The notes under the pieces were generated by a model. That model was given only the letters and a program-made list of their open reading frames with translations, was not told the origin of the DNA and searched no databases. Shown here piece by piece: positions 1 through 6,462 of a DNA stretch of 14,949 bases (positions are counted from its first letter, which is position 1; each line of letters opens with the position of its first letter). This DNA comes from JASFYU01 sp045046905. GTDB lineage: Bacteria; Bacteroidota; Bacteroidia; Flavobacteriales; Flavobacteriaceae. The stretch spans positions 1 to 14,949 of the forward strand of contig JASFYU010000128.1 of NCBI GenBank assembly GCA_045046905.1, in the 5' to 3' direction. The translations under genes and the position numbers were made by a program.

Positions 1-97
1 GATGGCAAATAACACCCTGTTGATCGCGATGTTCTTTAAAATGTAATCTGCAACTCCGCTCATCGGTAAAGTGTACCCCAAAAGAAAATATATCCAT
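1..97 (-). CDS. IS1595-like transposase, N-terminal fragment (cut by window edge)
   Basis: Reading the minus strand from an ATG at 97-95 gives an open frame of 32 codons running off the left edge. It begins MDIFSFGVHFTDERSC and continues RLHFKEHRDQQGVICH. This resembles the start of IS1595 (ISXO2-like) transposases, which open with a short helical segment containing 'E-x-C-R-x-x-F' and then a zinc-ribbon whose first cysteine follows 'GVxC'. The conserved C/R and the G-V-I-C that would start the zinc finger are visible. An in-frame TAG lies three codons upstream of the ATG, so the start is well placed. The DDE/DDN catalytic domain would lie outside the window, so I cannot tell whether the element is intact. 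The family call rests on about 30 residues recalled from memory. Confidence 0.6.
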   Translation of the reverse strand, partial: MDIFSFGVHFTDERSCRLHFKEHRDQQGVICH

Positions 98-350
98 ATT
101 CAACTATCTTAATGTCAATTGAATATACGAAATAGTATTCGAATTAGGGCTGTTTGCGGACATACAATTAAAATTAAAGAACTGAAAGCAATTCACAACC
201 TTGAGGTTATCTTTTTTATGTTTGAGAAAAACCAAGACTCTTTACGGAACGCACCTTTTGTAAAGAGTTTATTATGTGGAACAAATTTTTGTAACTTCTT
301 GAAAAGTTCAAATAAACAGTTCGGTTTTATGGGAAGCTTACATTTTACAA

Positions 351-384
351 GGGGGTTAAACGACTCGCTCGAGAATACGCCCCC
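351..384. repeat. Interrupted inverted repeat with GGGGG/CCCCC ends, possible IS terminus
   Basis: A 34-bp stretch starts with GGGGGTTAAAC and ends with ATACGCCCCC, with CTCG-CT-CGAG in the middle. It stands out in an otherwise AT-rich region and lies about 255-290 bp upstream of the transposase start, where the IS end could be. The other end of the element is outside the window, so a terminal inverted repeat cannot be confirmed. Confidence 0.3.
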
Positions 385-539
385 TCTATATTAAGGGATT
401 AGTAGGGTATTAAAAGGGTACATCAATAATGATTGTTATATATTTGGTCTATGTACGAAATGCAGAAAATGCATGCCAAAACAAAACTTTTTTTTCAAAG
501 CAAGCTATTATAAGACAGTTTATCACTAATTTGCCGTAC

Positions 540-557
540 AATAATCGTACGATTATT
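540..557. repeat. 18-bp perfect palindrome
   Basis: AATAATCGTACGATTATT equals its own reverse complement. It lies 7 bp beyond the terminator of the tRNA pair. Its size would suit a dimeric repressor site, but no promoter or gene next to it supports that. Confidence 0.4.
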
Positions 558-563
558 ATAATT

Positions 564-605
564 AAAAAACCTCAACAAGCTATTAATCAGTTAGTTGAGG
601 TTTTT
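564..605 (-). terminator. Intrinsic terminator of the tRNA pair
   Basis: A 12-bp stem, AAAAACCTCAAC (565-576) pairing with GTTGAGGTTTTT (594-605), encloses a 17-nt loop. On the minus strand it starts 6 nt after the 3' end of tRNA-Leu and ends in a T tract. The A/T symmetry means it could also stop transcription from the other side. Confidence 0.75.
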
Positions 606-610
606 AAATG

Positions 611-695
611 TACTCGAGACGGGACTTGAACCCGTACGGCCGTTACGGCCATTGGATTTTAAGTCCAACGTGTCTACCAATTCCACCACTCGAGC
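611..695 (-). tRNA. tRNA-Leu (anticodon UAA)
   Basis: The minus-strand sequence folds as a class II tRNA of 85 nt. The acceptor arm GCTCGAG pairs with CTCGAGT, with discriminator A. The D-arm contains GGTAGACA. The anticodon stem TTGGA/TCCAA closes the loop CTTAAAA, so the anticodon is UAA. A long variable arm (GGCCG-TAA-CGGCC) follows, then the T-arm GGGTTCAAGTCCC. The long variable arm and UAA anticodon define leucine. The 3' CCA is not encoded. It is the second gene of a pair with tRNA-Gly, 62 bp downstream of it on the same strand. Confidence 0.95.
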
Positions 696-700
696 CGCTA

Positions 701-716
701 AGCCGTAATTACGGCT
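701..716. repeat. 16-bp palindrome between the tRNA genes
   Basis: AGCCGTAATTACGGCT is self-complementary and lies in the 62-bp spacer between tRNA-Gly and tRNA-Leu, 5 bp upstream of the mature tRNA-Leu 5' end on the minus strand. In the transcript it would form an 8-bp-arm hairpin and might affect 5' processing. Confidence 0.5.
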
Positions 717-727
717 GGCTTGGACAA

Positions 728-756
728 AAAAAAACGCTGCGTTGCAGCGTTTTTTT
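728..756 (-). terminator. Terminator-like hairpin between tRNA-Gly and tRNA-Leu
   Basis: AAAAAAACGCTGC (728-740) and GCAGCGTTTTTTT (744-756) form a 13-bp stem with a GTT loop. On the minus strand the T tract continues to nine residues (734-726), which is the textbook intrinsic-terminator layout. It begins 2 nt after the tRNA-Gly 3' end, so readthrough to tRNA-Leu should be limited unless that gene has its own promoter. Confidence 0.75.
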
Positions 757-757
757 G

Positions 758-829
758 AGCGAAAAAAGGGATTCGAACCCTCGACCCCCACCTTGGCAAG
801 GTGATGCTCTACCCCTGAGCTACTTTCGC
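758..829 (-). tRNA. tRNA-Gly (anticodon GCC)
   Basis: The minus strand folds as a 72-nt class I tRNA. The acceptor GCGAAAG pairs with TTTTCGC (one G-U), with discriminator T, usual for glycine. The D-arm is AGCTCAGGGGTAGAGC. The anticodon stem TCACC/GGTGG closes the loop TTGCCAA, so the anticodon is GCC. The T-arm is AGGGTTCGAATCCCT. CCA is not encoded. A Bacteroidetes-type promoter lies about 50 bp upstream. Confidence 0.95.
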
Positions 830-879
830 ATTTGGTACTCGTAATTTTTAAAGAACATCATTCATTATGAATGCGGATG

Positions 880-909
880 CAAATTTAATATATTTCTATA
901 AAACACAAA
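880..909 (-). promoter_or_regulatory. Bacteroidetes-type promoter for tRNA-Gly/tRNA-Leu
   Basis: On the minus strand TAAATTTG (887-880) matches the Bacteroidetes -7 consensus TAnnTTTG, with TTTG (909-906) 18 nt upstream as the -33 element. Transcription would start near 870-875, giving a 5' leader of roughly 45 nt before tRNA-Gly. Confidence 0.7.
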
Positions 910-947
910 GGAAATTCTACTAAAAAAGCAACTTGATAATTTTTAGA

Positions 948-963
948 AGTCGATTCATCGACT
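948..963 (-). terminator. Hairpin after mutS, possible weak terminator
   Basis: AGTCGAT (948-954) and ATCGACT (957-963) are perfect complements around a TC dinucleotide, 7 bp past the mutS stop on the minus strand. It is followed by TCTAAAAATT rather than a clean T tract, so termination may be weak. It sits just upstream of the tRNA promoter. Confidence 0.45.
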
Positions 964-969
964 AGAGCC

Positions 970-3591
970 TTAGCTTGTCGCCTTTTTATTTTTTGTTAGA
1001 AGTCGCTTAATCTCATTCAGCTTCATCAGGGCTTCTACTGGTGTGAGGGTATCAATATCTAAATGGGTAATCTCCTCTTTGATTTCTAGGAGCAAGGGGT
1101 CGTCTAAATTAAAGAAGCTGAGCTGCATCTCATTCTGCACGGCTTGAAGTTTATCGGTAAGTTCCTCGTTGGAATGCGATTTTTCTAGCTTTTTCAAAAT
1201 TTTGTTGGCCTTATGAATGACCTGTTGCGGCATTCCGGCCATTTTTGCTACATGAATTCCAAAACTGTGCTCACTACCGCCCGGAACTAATTTCCTAAGA
1301 AAGAGAACATTGTCCTTGAGTTCTTTAATCGAGACATTGTAGTTTTTAATACGATCAAAGGTGGCTTCCATTTCATTGAGCTCGTGATAATGGGTAGCAA
1401 ATAATGTTTTGGCTCGTGAAGGGTGTTCGTGTAGATACTCTGAAATCGCCCAGGCAATTGAAATGCCGTCATAGGTACTTGTACCTCTGCCAATCTCGTC
1501 TAATAGGATTAGACTGCGCTCTGAGAGGTTGTTGAGAATCGATGCGGTTTCATTCATTTCGACCATAAATGTAGATTCGCCCATCGAGATATTGTCGCTC
1601 GCCCCAACCCGTGTGAATATTTTATCGATATAGCCGATATGAGCCGCTTCGGCAGGTACAAAACTTCCCATCTGTGCCAGCAGTACAATTAAGGCCGTTT
1701 GCCGTAATATGGCCGATTTCCCACTCATATTGGGCCCTGTAATCATAATCAACTGCTGTTCGGAGCGATTTAATCGAAGATCGTTGGCGATATAGACTTC
1801 GCCTAAAGGCAATTGTTTTTCGATTACGGGGTGGCGCCCATTTTTTATTTCAAGATCGGTAGAATCATTCATGGTCGGTTCCGCATAATCATTCTCCTTT
1901 GCGAGTTGGGTAAAGCCGCAGAGACAATCGAGCTCGGCAATTTGTTGAGCATTGATTTGAACGGGGGTGATATATTCCTGCATCCAAACAATTAACTGCG
2001 AGAACAATTGTTGCTCCAAGCTTAGGATCCGTTCTTCTGCGCCCAGTATTTTGCCCTCATACTCTTTGAGCTCCTCTGTAATATAGCGCTCAGCATTCAC
2101 TAAAGTCTGCTTGCGGATCCATTCCTCGGGCACTTTATCTTTATGAGAGTTACGTACTTCGATATAATAGCCGAAAACGTTGTTGGAAGCTATTTTCAAG
2201 GATGTGATCCCGGTTCGCTCCATTTCGCGCTTCAACATCTTGTTTAAATAATTCTTACCAGAAAAAGCAAGCTCACGTAATTCGTCTAATTCTTTAGAAT
2301 ACCCATCGGCAATGGTCTTGCCTTTGAGCATATTCACCGGGGCCTCCTCATTGATCATCTCCTTGATCTTGGCCCTGAGCGTATCGCAGCTATGCAATTG
2401 ACCGGCAATGCCTTGTAATGCCGTGTCATCGGTTTGAGAGGCCAATTGTTTTATGGGTACAATGGCTTCTAATGATTTTTTTAATTGAATAACCTCCTTG
2501 GGGCTGATTTTTCCGGTAGCGACCTTGGCAATCAAACGCTCTATATCACCAATTTGTTTAATCCGGTGTTGAAATTTTTGTAAGGTATCCTCATGTTGGC
2601 TCAAATGTGAGACGACCTGATGTCTTCCCCGTATTTTTTCAATATTCTTCAGGGGCAGGGCCAGCCAGCGTTTTAATAGTCGCCCGCCCATAGGAGAGAT
2701 GGTCTTGTCGATAACATCTAAAAGGGTGACTGCATTGGCATTGGTCGAATGGTAAAGCTCTAGATTTTTGATGGTAAAGCGATCCATCCAAATATGGTCC
2801 TCCTCGGCAATACGTTTTAAGATTCCTATATGCTGTAACTGCCTGTGCTGTGTTTCTGATAGGTAATGTAAAACTACACCAGAGGCCACTATGCCATGAG
2901 TAAGATGGTCTACCCCAAAACCTTTGAGGGTCTTGGTCTTAAAATGGTTGTTCAAGGTCTCTAGGGCATAATCATCTTGATAAACCCAATCTTCCATAAA
3001 AAAAGTATGGAATTGGCTGCCGAATAGTTCTACAAACTCTTTTTTATGCGTTTTAGAGACCAAAACCTCGTTGGGAGCGAAATTTTGTAGGAGTTTATCA
3101 ATTTGTTCCTCGTTGCCTTCTGCAGTAAGGAATTCTCCTGTTGAGATATCTACAAAGGAAACCCCCAATAATTTTCTCCCAAAATGAACGGCACATAAAA
3201 AGTTGTTCGACTTCGAGTTCAAGATATCATCGTTCATTGCCACGCCCGGGGTCACCAGCTCGGTAACGCCACGCTTAACAATGGTCTTGGTCATTTTAGG
3301 GTCCTCTAATTGGTCACAGATTGCTACTCGTAATCCTGATTTGACCAATTTTGGTAAATACGTGTTTAAAGAATGGTGCGGAAAGCCGGCCAGTTCGGTG
3401 CGGTCACCACCATTATTTCGATGTGTCAGGATGATACCCAATATTTTGGAAGCCTTTATGGCATCTTCTCCGAAAGTCTCATAAAAATCACCTACTCGAA
3501 ATAATAACAGAGCATCAGGATACTTGATCTTGATGGTATTGTACTGTTTCATCAAAGGAGTGACCTTCTTTGTTTTTACCTTGTCTGCCAA
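970..3591 (-). CDS. mutS: DNA mismatch repair protein MutS
   Basis: MutS recognises base mismatches and small loops behind the replication fork and, with MutL, directs strand removal. The 873-aa length is normal. The N-terminal mismatch-binding domain has the G-D-F-Y-E motif with the stacking Phe36 and Glu38. The core and clamp domains follow. The C-terminal ABC-type ATPase has a Walker A G-P-N-M-S-G-K-S at 619-626, Walker B with D698-E699 in a L-L-D-E-I-G-R-G-T-S signature, and the T-H-Y-H-E switch near 731. The serine in the P-loop (GPNMSGKS rather than GPNMGGKS) is, as I recall, usual in Bacteroidetes. The start is TTG at 3591-3589. There is no in-frame ATG before Met14, and the conserved V-T-P-L-M-K-Q-Y segment at 10-17 means a start at Met14 would truncate the protein. 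Confidence 0.97.
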   Translation of the reverse strand: MADKVKTKKVTPLMKQYNTIKIKYPDALLLFRVGDFYETFGEDAIKASKILGIILTHRNNGGDRTELAGFPHHSLNTYLPKLVKSGLRVAICDQLEDPKMTKTIVKRGVTELVTPGVAMNDDILNSKSNNFLCAVHFGRKLLGVSFVDISTGEFLTAEGNEEQIDKLLQNFAPNEVLVSKTHKKEFVELFGSQFHTFFMEDWVYQDDYALETLNNHFKTKTLKGFGVDHLTHGIVASGVVLHYLSETQHRQLQHIGILKRIAEEDHIWMDRFTIKNLELYHSTNANAVTLLDVIDKTISPMGGRLLKRWLALPLKNIEKIRGRHQVVSHLSQHEDTLQKFQHRIKQIGDIERLIAKVATGKISPKEVIQLKKSLEAIVPIKQLASQTDDTALQGIAGQLHSCDTLRAKIKEMINEEAPVNMLKGKTIADGYSKELDELRELAFSGKNYLNKMLKREMERTGITSLKIASNNVFGYYIEVRNSHKDKVPEEWIRKQTLVNAERYITEELKEYEGKILGAEERILSLEQQLFSQLIVWMQEYITPVQINAQQIAELDCLCGFTQLAKENDYAEPTMNDSTDLEIKNGRHPVIEKQLPLGEVYIANDLRLNRSEQQLIMITGPNMSGKSAILRQTALIVLLAQMGSFVPAEAAHIGYIDKIFTRVGASDNISMGESTFMVEMNETASILNNLSERSLILLDEIGRGTSTYDGISIAWAISEYLHEHPSRAKTLFATHYHELNEMEATFDRIKNYNVSIKELKDNVLFLRKLVPGGSEHSFGIHVAKMAGMPQQVIHKANKILKKLEKSHSNEELTDKLQAVQNEMQLSFFNLDDPLLLEIKEEITHLDIDTLTPVEALMKLNEIKRLLTKNKKATS

Positions 3592-3637
3592 AAGTGATTT
3601 AATTAATTATTTTTACATTGATTTAAACAATAGAATT

Positions 3638-3658
3638 CCTCGAGGTAGAGCCTCGAGG
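3638..3658. repeat. CCTCGAGG direct/inverted repeat hairpin
   Basis: CCTCGAGG occurs twice, separated by TAGAG. Because the octamer is itself palindromic, the two copies are both direct and inverted repeats and form an 8-bp stem with a 5-nt loop, followed on the + strand by TTTT. It could act as a terminator for + strand transcription or simply be a REP-like element. It lies 47 bp upstream of the mutS start. Confidence 0.55.
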
Positions 3659-3677
3659 TTTTCTATTTGCCTCTCCT
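3651..3677. repeat. Repeat element, copy A
   Basis: This 27-bp stretch starts with CCTCGAGG and ends ATTTGCCTCTCCT. It aligns with 4063-4090 at about 23 of 28 columns with a single one-base gap, and both copies follow a GC-rich hairpin arm. Confidence 0.5.
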
Positions 3678-3728
3678 AAGGGAAAGACCAGAGCCACAAA
3701 AAAAGCGGTTCTTAGTGGGGTTGAATAA

Positions 3729-3748
3729 CGCTCCGAGTACTCGGAGCG
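3729..3748. repeat. 20-bp perfect palindrome
   Basis: CGCTCCGAGTACTCGGAGCG is fully self-complementary and GC-rich in an AT-rich setting, followed by GTTTTTGG on the + strand. It would form a strong cruciform or hairpin and resembles a REP-type or terminator element. Confidence 0.55.
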
Positions 3749-4049
3749 GTTTTTGGTGCTGCCGAATATTCCGAAATACAATGAAACTGGCCAAACATCT
3801 GCCGAGCCTGTCGAGGAAATCTCTTAGGGCCCAGCTTTTGGAAATGGTCGGTTTCAAGAAATTTTGTATTGTAAACGAATGTACTATTTTCAGCTAGGAG
3901 ACTCAATAATTGTTAATATTTTACAATAAGTTTTTAGAGGAGCCCTCAAGAAAAGATATTGCGCTAGTTTAGATGAATAAAACGAACCGATCTGTAGCTT
4001 TAGGATGCCGCGGTGAAAGATTGCAGTACGAACTCAATCGAAAATAACT

Positions 4050-4071
4050 CCCCTAGGCTTTGCCTCCGGGG
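4050..4071. repeat. Imperfect hairpin CCCCTAGGC-TTT-GCCTCCGGGG
   Basis: The arms CCCCTAGGC and GCCTCCGGGG pair around a TTT loop with one mismatch/bulge and are followed by TTTC on the + strand. The right arm overlaps the start of repeat copy B (4063). Confidence 0.45.
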
Positions 4072-4090
4072 TTTCTGATTTACCTCTCCT
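4063..4090. repeat. Repeat element, copy B
   Basis: This 28-bp stretch starts CCTCCGGGG and ends ATTTACCTCTCCT, matching copy A at 3651-3677. Both copies are in the same orientation, about 410 bp apart. Confidence 0.5.
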
Positions 4091-4097
4091 TGAGAGA

Positions 4098-4132
4098 GCC
4101 TGCCTACCGCAGGCAGGCTTGCCTGACGGCAA
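4098..4132. repeat. Double GC-rich hairpin (GCCTGCCT type)
   Basis: GCCTGCCT (4098-4105) pairs with AGGCAGGC (4111-4118) around ACCGC. It is followed immediately by TTGCC-TGAC-GGCAA (4119-4132), a second short hairpin. GCCTGCC/GGCAGGC stem-loops of this kind are, to my knowledge, recurrent intergenic repeats in Bacteroidetes genomes. Confidence 0.5.
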
Positions 4133-4141
4133 AGGTAGGGT

Positions 4142-4165
4142 CGGAACTGCCTTTTTGCAGTTCCG
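4142..4165. terminator. 9-bp stem-loop upstream of the RNA methyltransferase
   Basis: CGGAACTGC (4142-4150) and GCAGTTCCG (4157-4165) are perfect complements around a CTTTTT loop. No T tract follows on the + strand, so a terminator function is uncertain. It lies 80 bp before the methyltransferase start and could be part of its leader. Confidence 0.4.
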
Positions 4166-4244
4166 GGTGAGTTAAAATACCAAATTTTGGTTTTTGGTAG
4201 ATGGCGTTCGTAATATTCGATTTCCAAAGAACAAAAAAAAGATA

Positions 4245-4781
4245 ATGCGCAAATTAAAAAATGAAGAGTTAAATAGATTGGATGTTGAGGCATTCAAAAA
4301 AGCCAAGAAAACACCAATAACCATTGTTCTTGATAATATTCGAAGTCTGAATAATATTGGGTCTGTATTTCGCACGGCCGATGCGTTCTTGATTAAAAAG
4401 ATTTATCTCTGTGGTATTACCGCCATACCTCCTCATAAAGATATTCGAAAGACGGCATTGGGGGCGACTGAAAGTGTGGCCTGGGAATACCGGCAAAGTA
4501 CGACCGAATTGATCGAGGAGCTCAAATCTCAAGGATGTGTAGCCTTAGGAGTCGAACAGGCGGAGGAAGCCCAACAACTACATCATTTTTGTGTAGACAA
4601 GGATGCTGAATATGTATTGGTCTTTGGTAATGAGGTAAAAGGGGTTGCCCAAGAAGTAATCGATCTATGTGATACTGTTATAGAGATTCCTCAGTATGGT
4701 ACTAAGCATTCTTTGAATATCTCGGTAAGTGTTGGGGTGGTGGTCTGGGACCTTTGGGCAAAGCTCAAGGGCTGCCCTTAA
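4245..4781 (+). CDS. SpoU/TrmH-family RNA 2'-O-methyltransferase
   Basis: This 178-aa protein is a single SPOUT-fold methyltransferase, expected to transfer a methyl group from S-adenosylmethionine to a ribose 2'-OH in tRNA or rRNA. Motif 1 is at 30-43 (D-N-I-R-S-L-N-N-I-G-S-V-F-R, with the catalytic-type Arg43 and Asn36/37). Motif 2 is V-F-G-N-E-V-K-G at 126-133. Motif 3 is I-P-Q-Y-G-T-K-H-S-L-N-I-S at 148-160, forming the trefoil-knot AdoMet pocket. There is no added RNA-binding N-terminal domain, so it is a minimal enzyme and the target nucleotide cannot be assigned. An in-frame ATG exists 51 bp upstream (4194), but the ATG at 4245 follows an A-rich leader and gives the usual flavobacterial N-terminus M-R-K-L-K-N-E-E-L. 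It is divergent from mutS and has no obvious promoter box. Confidence 0.9.
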   Translation: MRKLKNEELNRLDVEAFKKAKKTPITIVLDNIRSLNNIGSVFRTADAFLIKKIYLCGITAIPPHKDIRKTALGATESVAWEYRQSTTELIEELKSQGCVALGVEQAEEAQQLHHFCVDKDAEYVLVFGNEVKGVAQEVIDLCDTVIEIPQYGTKHSLNISVSVGVVVWDLWAKLKGCP

Positions 4782-4883
4782 TCAATAAATCCTTGACGAT
4801 TAAGTGCCGCGTAGCCGTCTGCTGAACAAAAAAGCAAGGGAAATCCGAACTGAAAAAAAAAGAGGTTTCTGGCGTGATGGAAC

Positions 4884-4911
4884 AAAAAAAACCCTGACCG
4901 TTTGGCCAGGG
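4884..4911 (-). terminator. Intrinsic terminator of folK-dNK
   Basis: On the minus strand CCCTGGCC and GGTCAGGG form an 8-bp stem (one G-U pair) with an AAAC loop, followed by eight T residues (4891-4884). It lies about 90 bp past the folK-dNK stop. Read on the + strand there is no T tract, so it is directional. Confidence 0.8.
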
Positions 4912-5003
4912 AAAGGTATATAGTTTGAGTTAGTTAGTTGCTCTTTTGCTGGCACAATAACGGGAATACATTTGTTCTGTGCAAGGAATTTATTAAAATT
5001 TTG

Positions 5004-6152
5004 TTAATTCGACACATCGATGGCGAAGTTCTGAATACTTTCGATAATGGTTTCGTAGTCCTTTGAATTGCTTATGAAATCCATTTCGCTAATATCTATT
5101 ACGAGACTGTTGAGCTCAGGATGCCCTTTGATATAATCAAAATAACCTCTGTTGATACAATCTAGATATTCAGGAGTAATCCTCTGTTCATACTCCCTTC
5201 CTCGCTTTTTAATGTTATCCATAAGGCGTGCCGTAGTCTGATAAAGAAAGATATAGATTTTGGGTTTTTTGACCTTTTTGTACATGAAATCGAATATTTT
5301 CCGATAGAGTTCAAATTCTTGCTTTTGCAGGGTTATTTTAGCAAAGATGAGCGATTTAAAAATATCATAATCACTGACCATAAAATTCTTAAACAGGTCA
5401 TATTGTGAGGTGTCATCAGAAAATTGTTGGTAGCGATCTGCCAAAAATGACATTTCTAGCGGAAAAGCATAGCGTGTTTGATCTTTATAAAAATTGGGTA
5501 AAAATGGATTGTCGGCAAAGCGTTCCAATACAAGTTTAGCGTTAAAGTCGGCCGATATTTTTTTTGCCAAGCTTGTTTTTCCCGCGCCAATATTTCCTTC
5601 AATGGCCATAAAGTCGCTTCGAGAGAAAAGTTCCTTACGGTTGGGGTATAATGTATAGCTTGTTTTTTGAGGTATATCCTTGTCTTTGCATTGCTGTAAA
5701 AGATTTCGGGTATCTCCTTCTAATATCGGATGATAAAATTGTGGTGCAATATCCGATAGCGGTCGTAGTACAAAGCGTCTTTCGTGTAATTTTGGATGAG
5801 GAATGGTCAATGTTTCCGAAGTAAGAACATCATTATTGTAATATAAAATATCGATATCTATATTTCGTGATTGGTAAGCTGTACCACCAGTTCGTTGTCT
5901 TCCCATTTTTTTTTCTATGGATAAAATACGATCTAGTACTGTTCTTGCGGGCATATCGGTTGCTATCTCCAAACATGCATTTAAAAAATCATCGGCATTA
6001 AAACCCCAGGCTGGGCATTGGTAGATTTTAGAAATCGCAACGATGTCGCCAATTTCTTTTCCGAGCAAAAATATCGCCCCTTGCAGATTGTGCAATTTTT
6101 CGCCCAGATTGCTGCCTATAGAAAGATACACGGTATTGGCTTTGTCCGTCAA
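5004..6152 (-). CDS. folK: Bifunctional HPPK (FolK) / deoxynucleoside kinase fusion
   Basis: Two enzymes lie in one 382-aa chain. Residues about 7-160 are 6-hydroxymethyl-7,8-dihydropterin pyrophosphokinase (folate synthesis): Y-L-S-I-G-S-N-L-G at 9-17, the Mg-binding R-N-I-D-I-D-I with D99 and D101, and P-H-P...R-R-F-V-L-R-P-L at 118-132. Residues about 178-382 are a deoxynucleoside kinase for salvage: P-loop G-N-I-G-A-G-K-T at 186-193, E210-R211 in E-R-F-A-D-N-P-F-L (catalytic base region), D239-R240, and the lid R-G-R-E at 317-320. A linker of about 20 residues joins them. All key motifs of both enzymes are present, so both are probably active. The start is TTG at 6152-6150; no ATG occurs in frame after an upstream TGA. 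I recall this fusion from Flavobacteriia. It is divergent from sppA and has its own terminator. Confidence 0.93.
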   Translation of the reverse strand: MTDKANTVYLSIGSNLGEKLHNLQGAIFLLGKEIGDIVAISKIYQCPAWGFNADDFLNACLEIATDMPARTVLDRILSIEKKMGRQRTGGTAYQSRNIDIDILYYNNDVLTSETLTIPHPKLHERRFVLRPLSDIAPQFYHPILEGDTRNLLQQCKDKDIPQKTSYTLYPNRKELFSRSDFMAIEGNIGAGKTSLAKKISADFNAKLVLERFADNPFLPNFYKDQTRYAFPLEMSFLADRYQQFSDDTSQYDLFKNFMVSDYDIFKSLIFAKITLQKQEFELYRKIFDFMYKKVKKPKIYIFLYQTTARLMDNIKKRGREYEQRITPEYLDCINRGYFDYIKGHPELNSLVIDISEMDFISNSKDYETIIESIQNFAIDVSN

Positions 6153-6254
6153 TGGTTGAGGTTGTTTTATGATGCAAAAAGGAATAGTAAAAACAAGGTG
6201 ATATGTTCAAACGGCCTCGTTCTGACAAAGTAAACAAAACTAAATCACTTTGGT

Positions 6255-6262
6255 TATCTTTG
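6255..6262 (+). promoter_or_regulatory. -7 box of the sppA promoter
   Basis: TATCTTTG matches TAnnTTTG in the divergent folK-dNK/sppA spacer. No clear TTTG element is seen at the right distance upstream. If used, it gives sppA a leader of nearly 200 nt. Confidence 0.45.
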
Positions 6263-6351
6263 GGGCTTAATAATGAACACCTTTAAACTTTTTTGATTAA
6301 AGTGCTCCCTATTACTATTAACAAAGGTTTTTGTCCTCGAGTAGACGCTTT

Positions 6352-6407
6352 TTTGGCTCCATACTGGAGCTAGAGGGTGAGAAAAATGACAAAATAGGGG
6401 AGCCAAA
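6352..6407 (+). promoter_or_regulatory. Competing hairpins in the sppA leader
   Basis: TTTGGCTCC (6352-6360) is an exact complement of GGAGCCAAA (6399-6407). The same left arm can instead form a compact hairpin, GCTCCA-TAC-TGGAGC (6356-6370). The two folds share bases and exclude each other, an arrangement typical of attenuators or switch-type leaders. No known riboswitch family is recognised. Confidence 0.35.
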
Positions 6408-6462
6408 TAGTATCGTACCTCCTAGAGGCAAAAGTTTAGTGGTATTTAACAAGTTGATTTTG

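Larger units (their letters stand above)
98..563. other. Non-coding stretch between transposase and tRNA operon
   Basis: Short open frames exist here on the + strand (119-394 and 429-629), but they have low-complexity, non-conserved-looking translations, and the second runs into the terminator and tRNA-Leu. I support no gene. The part nearest the transposase (98 to about 390) is probably the 5' non-coding end of the insertion sequence. The remainder is AT-rich with a palindrome at 540-557. Confidence 0.5.
3592..4244. other. Hairpin-rich intergenic block between mutS and the RNA methyltransferase
   Basis: About 650 bp separate the divergent mutS and methyltransferase starts. No convincing gene is present: open frames at 3663-3906 and 4000-4293 overlap on both strands and follow the palindromes. 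At least six stem-loops are visible (3638-3658, 3729-3748, 4050-4071, 4098-4118, 4119-4132, 4142-4165), plus two diverged copies of a 27-28-bp element (3651-3677 and 4063-4090). A stretch around 3798-3812 (GCCGAGCCTGTCGAGG) resembles the GCCTGTCGA-type intergenic repeats common in Bacteroidetes. It looks like an accumulation of REP-like elements; a small RNA cannot be excluded. Confidence 0.6.

Noticed and set aside
119..394. 91-codon open frame on the + strand upstream of the transposase
   Set aside because: It is antisense to the probable 5' end of the insertion sequence, has no recognisable domain, and crosses the GGGGG/CCCCC structure.
591..844. Open frames on both strands across the tRNA genes
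   Set aside because: They are translations of tRNA-Leu and tRNA-Gly and their hairpins; such R-V-V-E-L-V-D-T type peptides are classic false genes over tRNAs.
3663..3906. Overlapping open frames on both strands in the mutS-methyltransferase spacer
   Set aside because: They follow palindromic repeats, overlap each other in opposite directions, and show no family resemblance.
4194..4244. 17-codon extension of the RNA methyltransferase from an upstream ATG
   Set aside because: The later ATG at 4245 gives the N-terminus expected from the family, and the upstream codons are in AT-rich leader sequence.
6331..6462. 44-codon N-terminal extension of SppA from an upstream TTG
   Set aside because: The extension lacks protein-like conservation, contains the leader hairpins, and would place residues before the natural membrane anchor; the ATG at 6463 fits the family.
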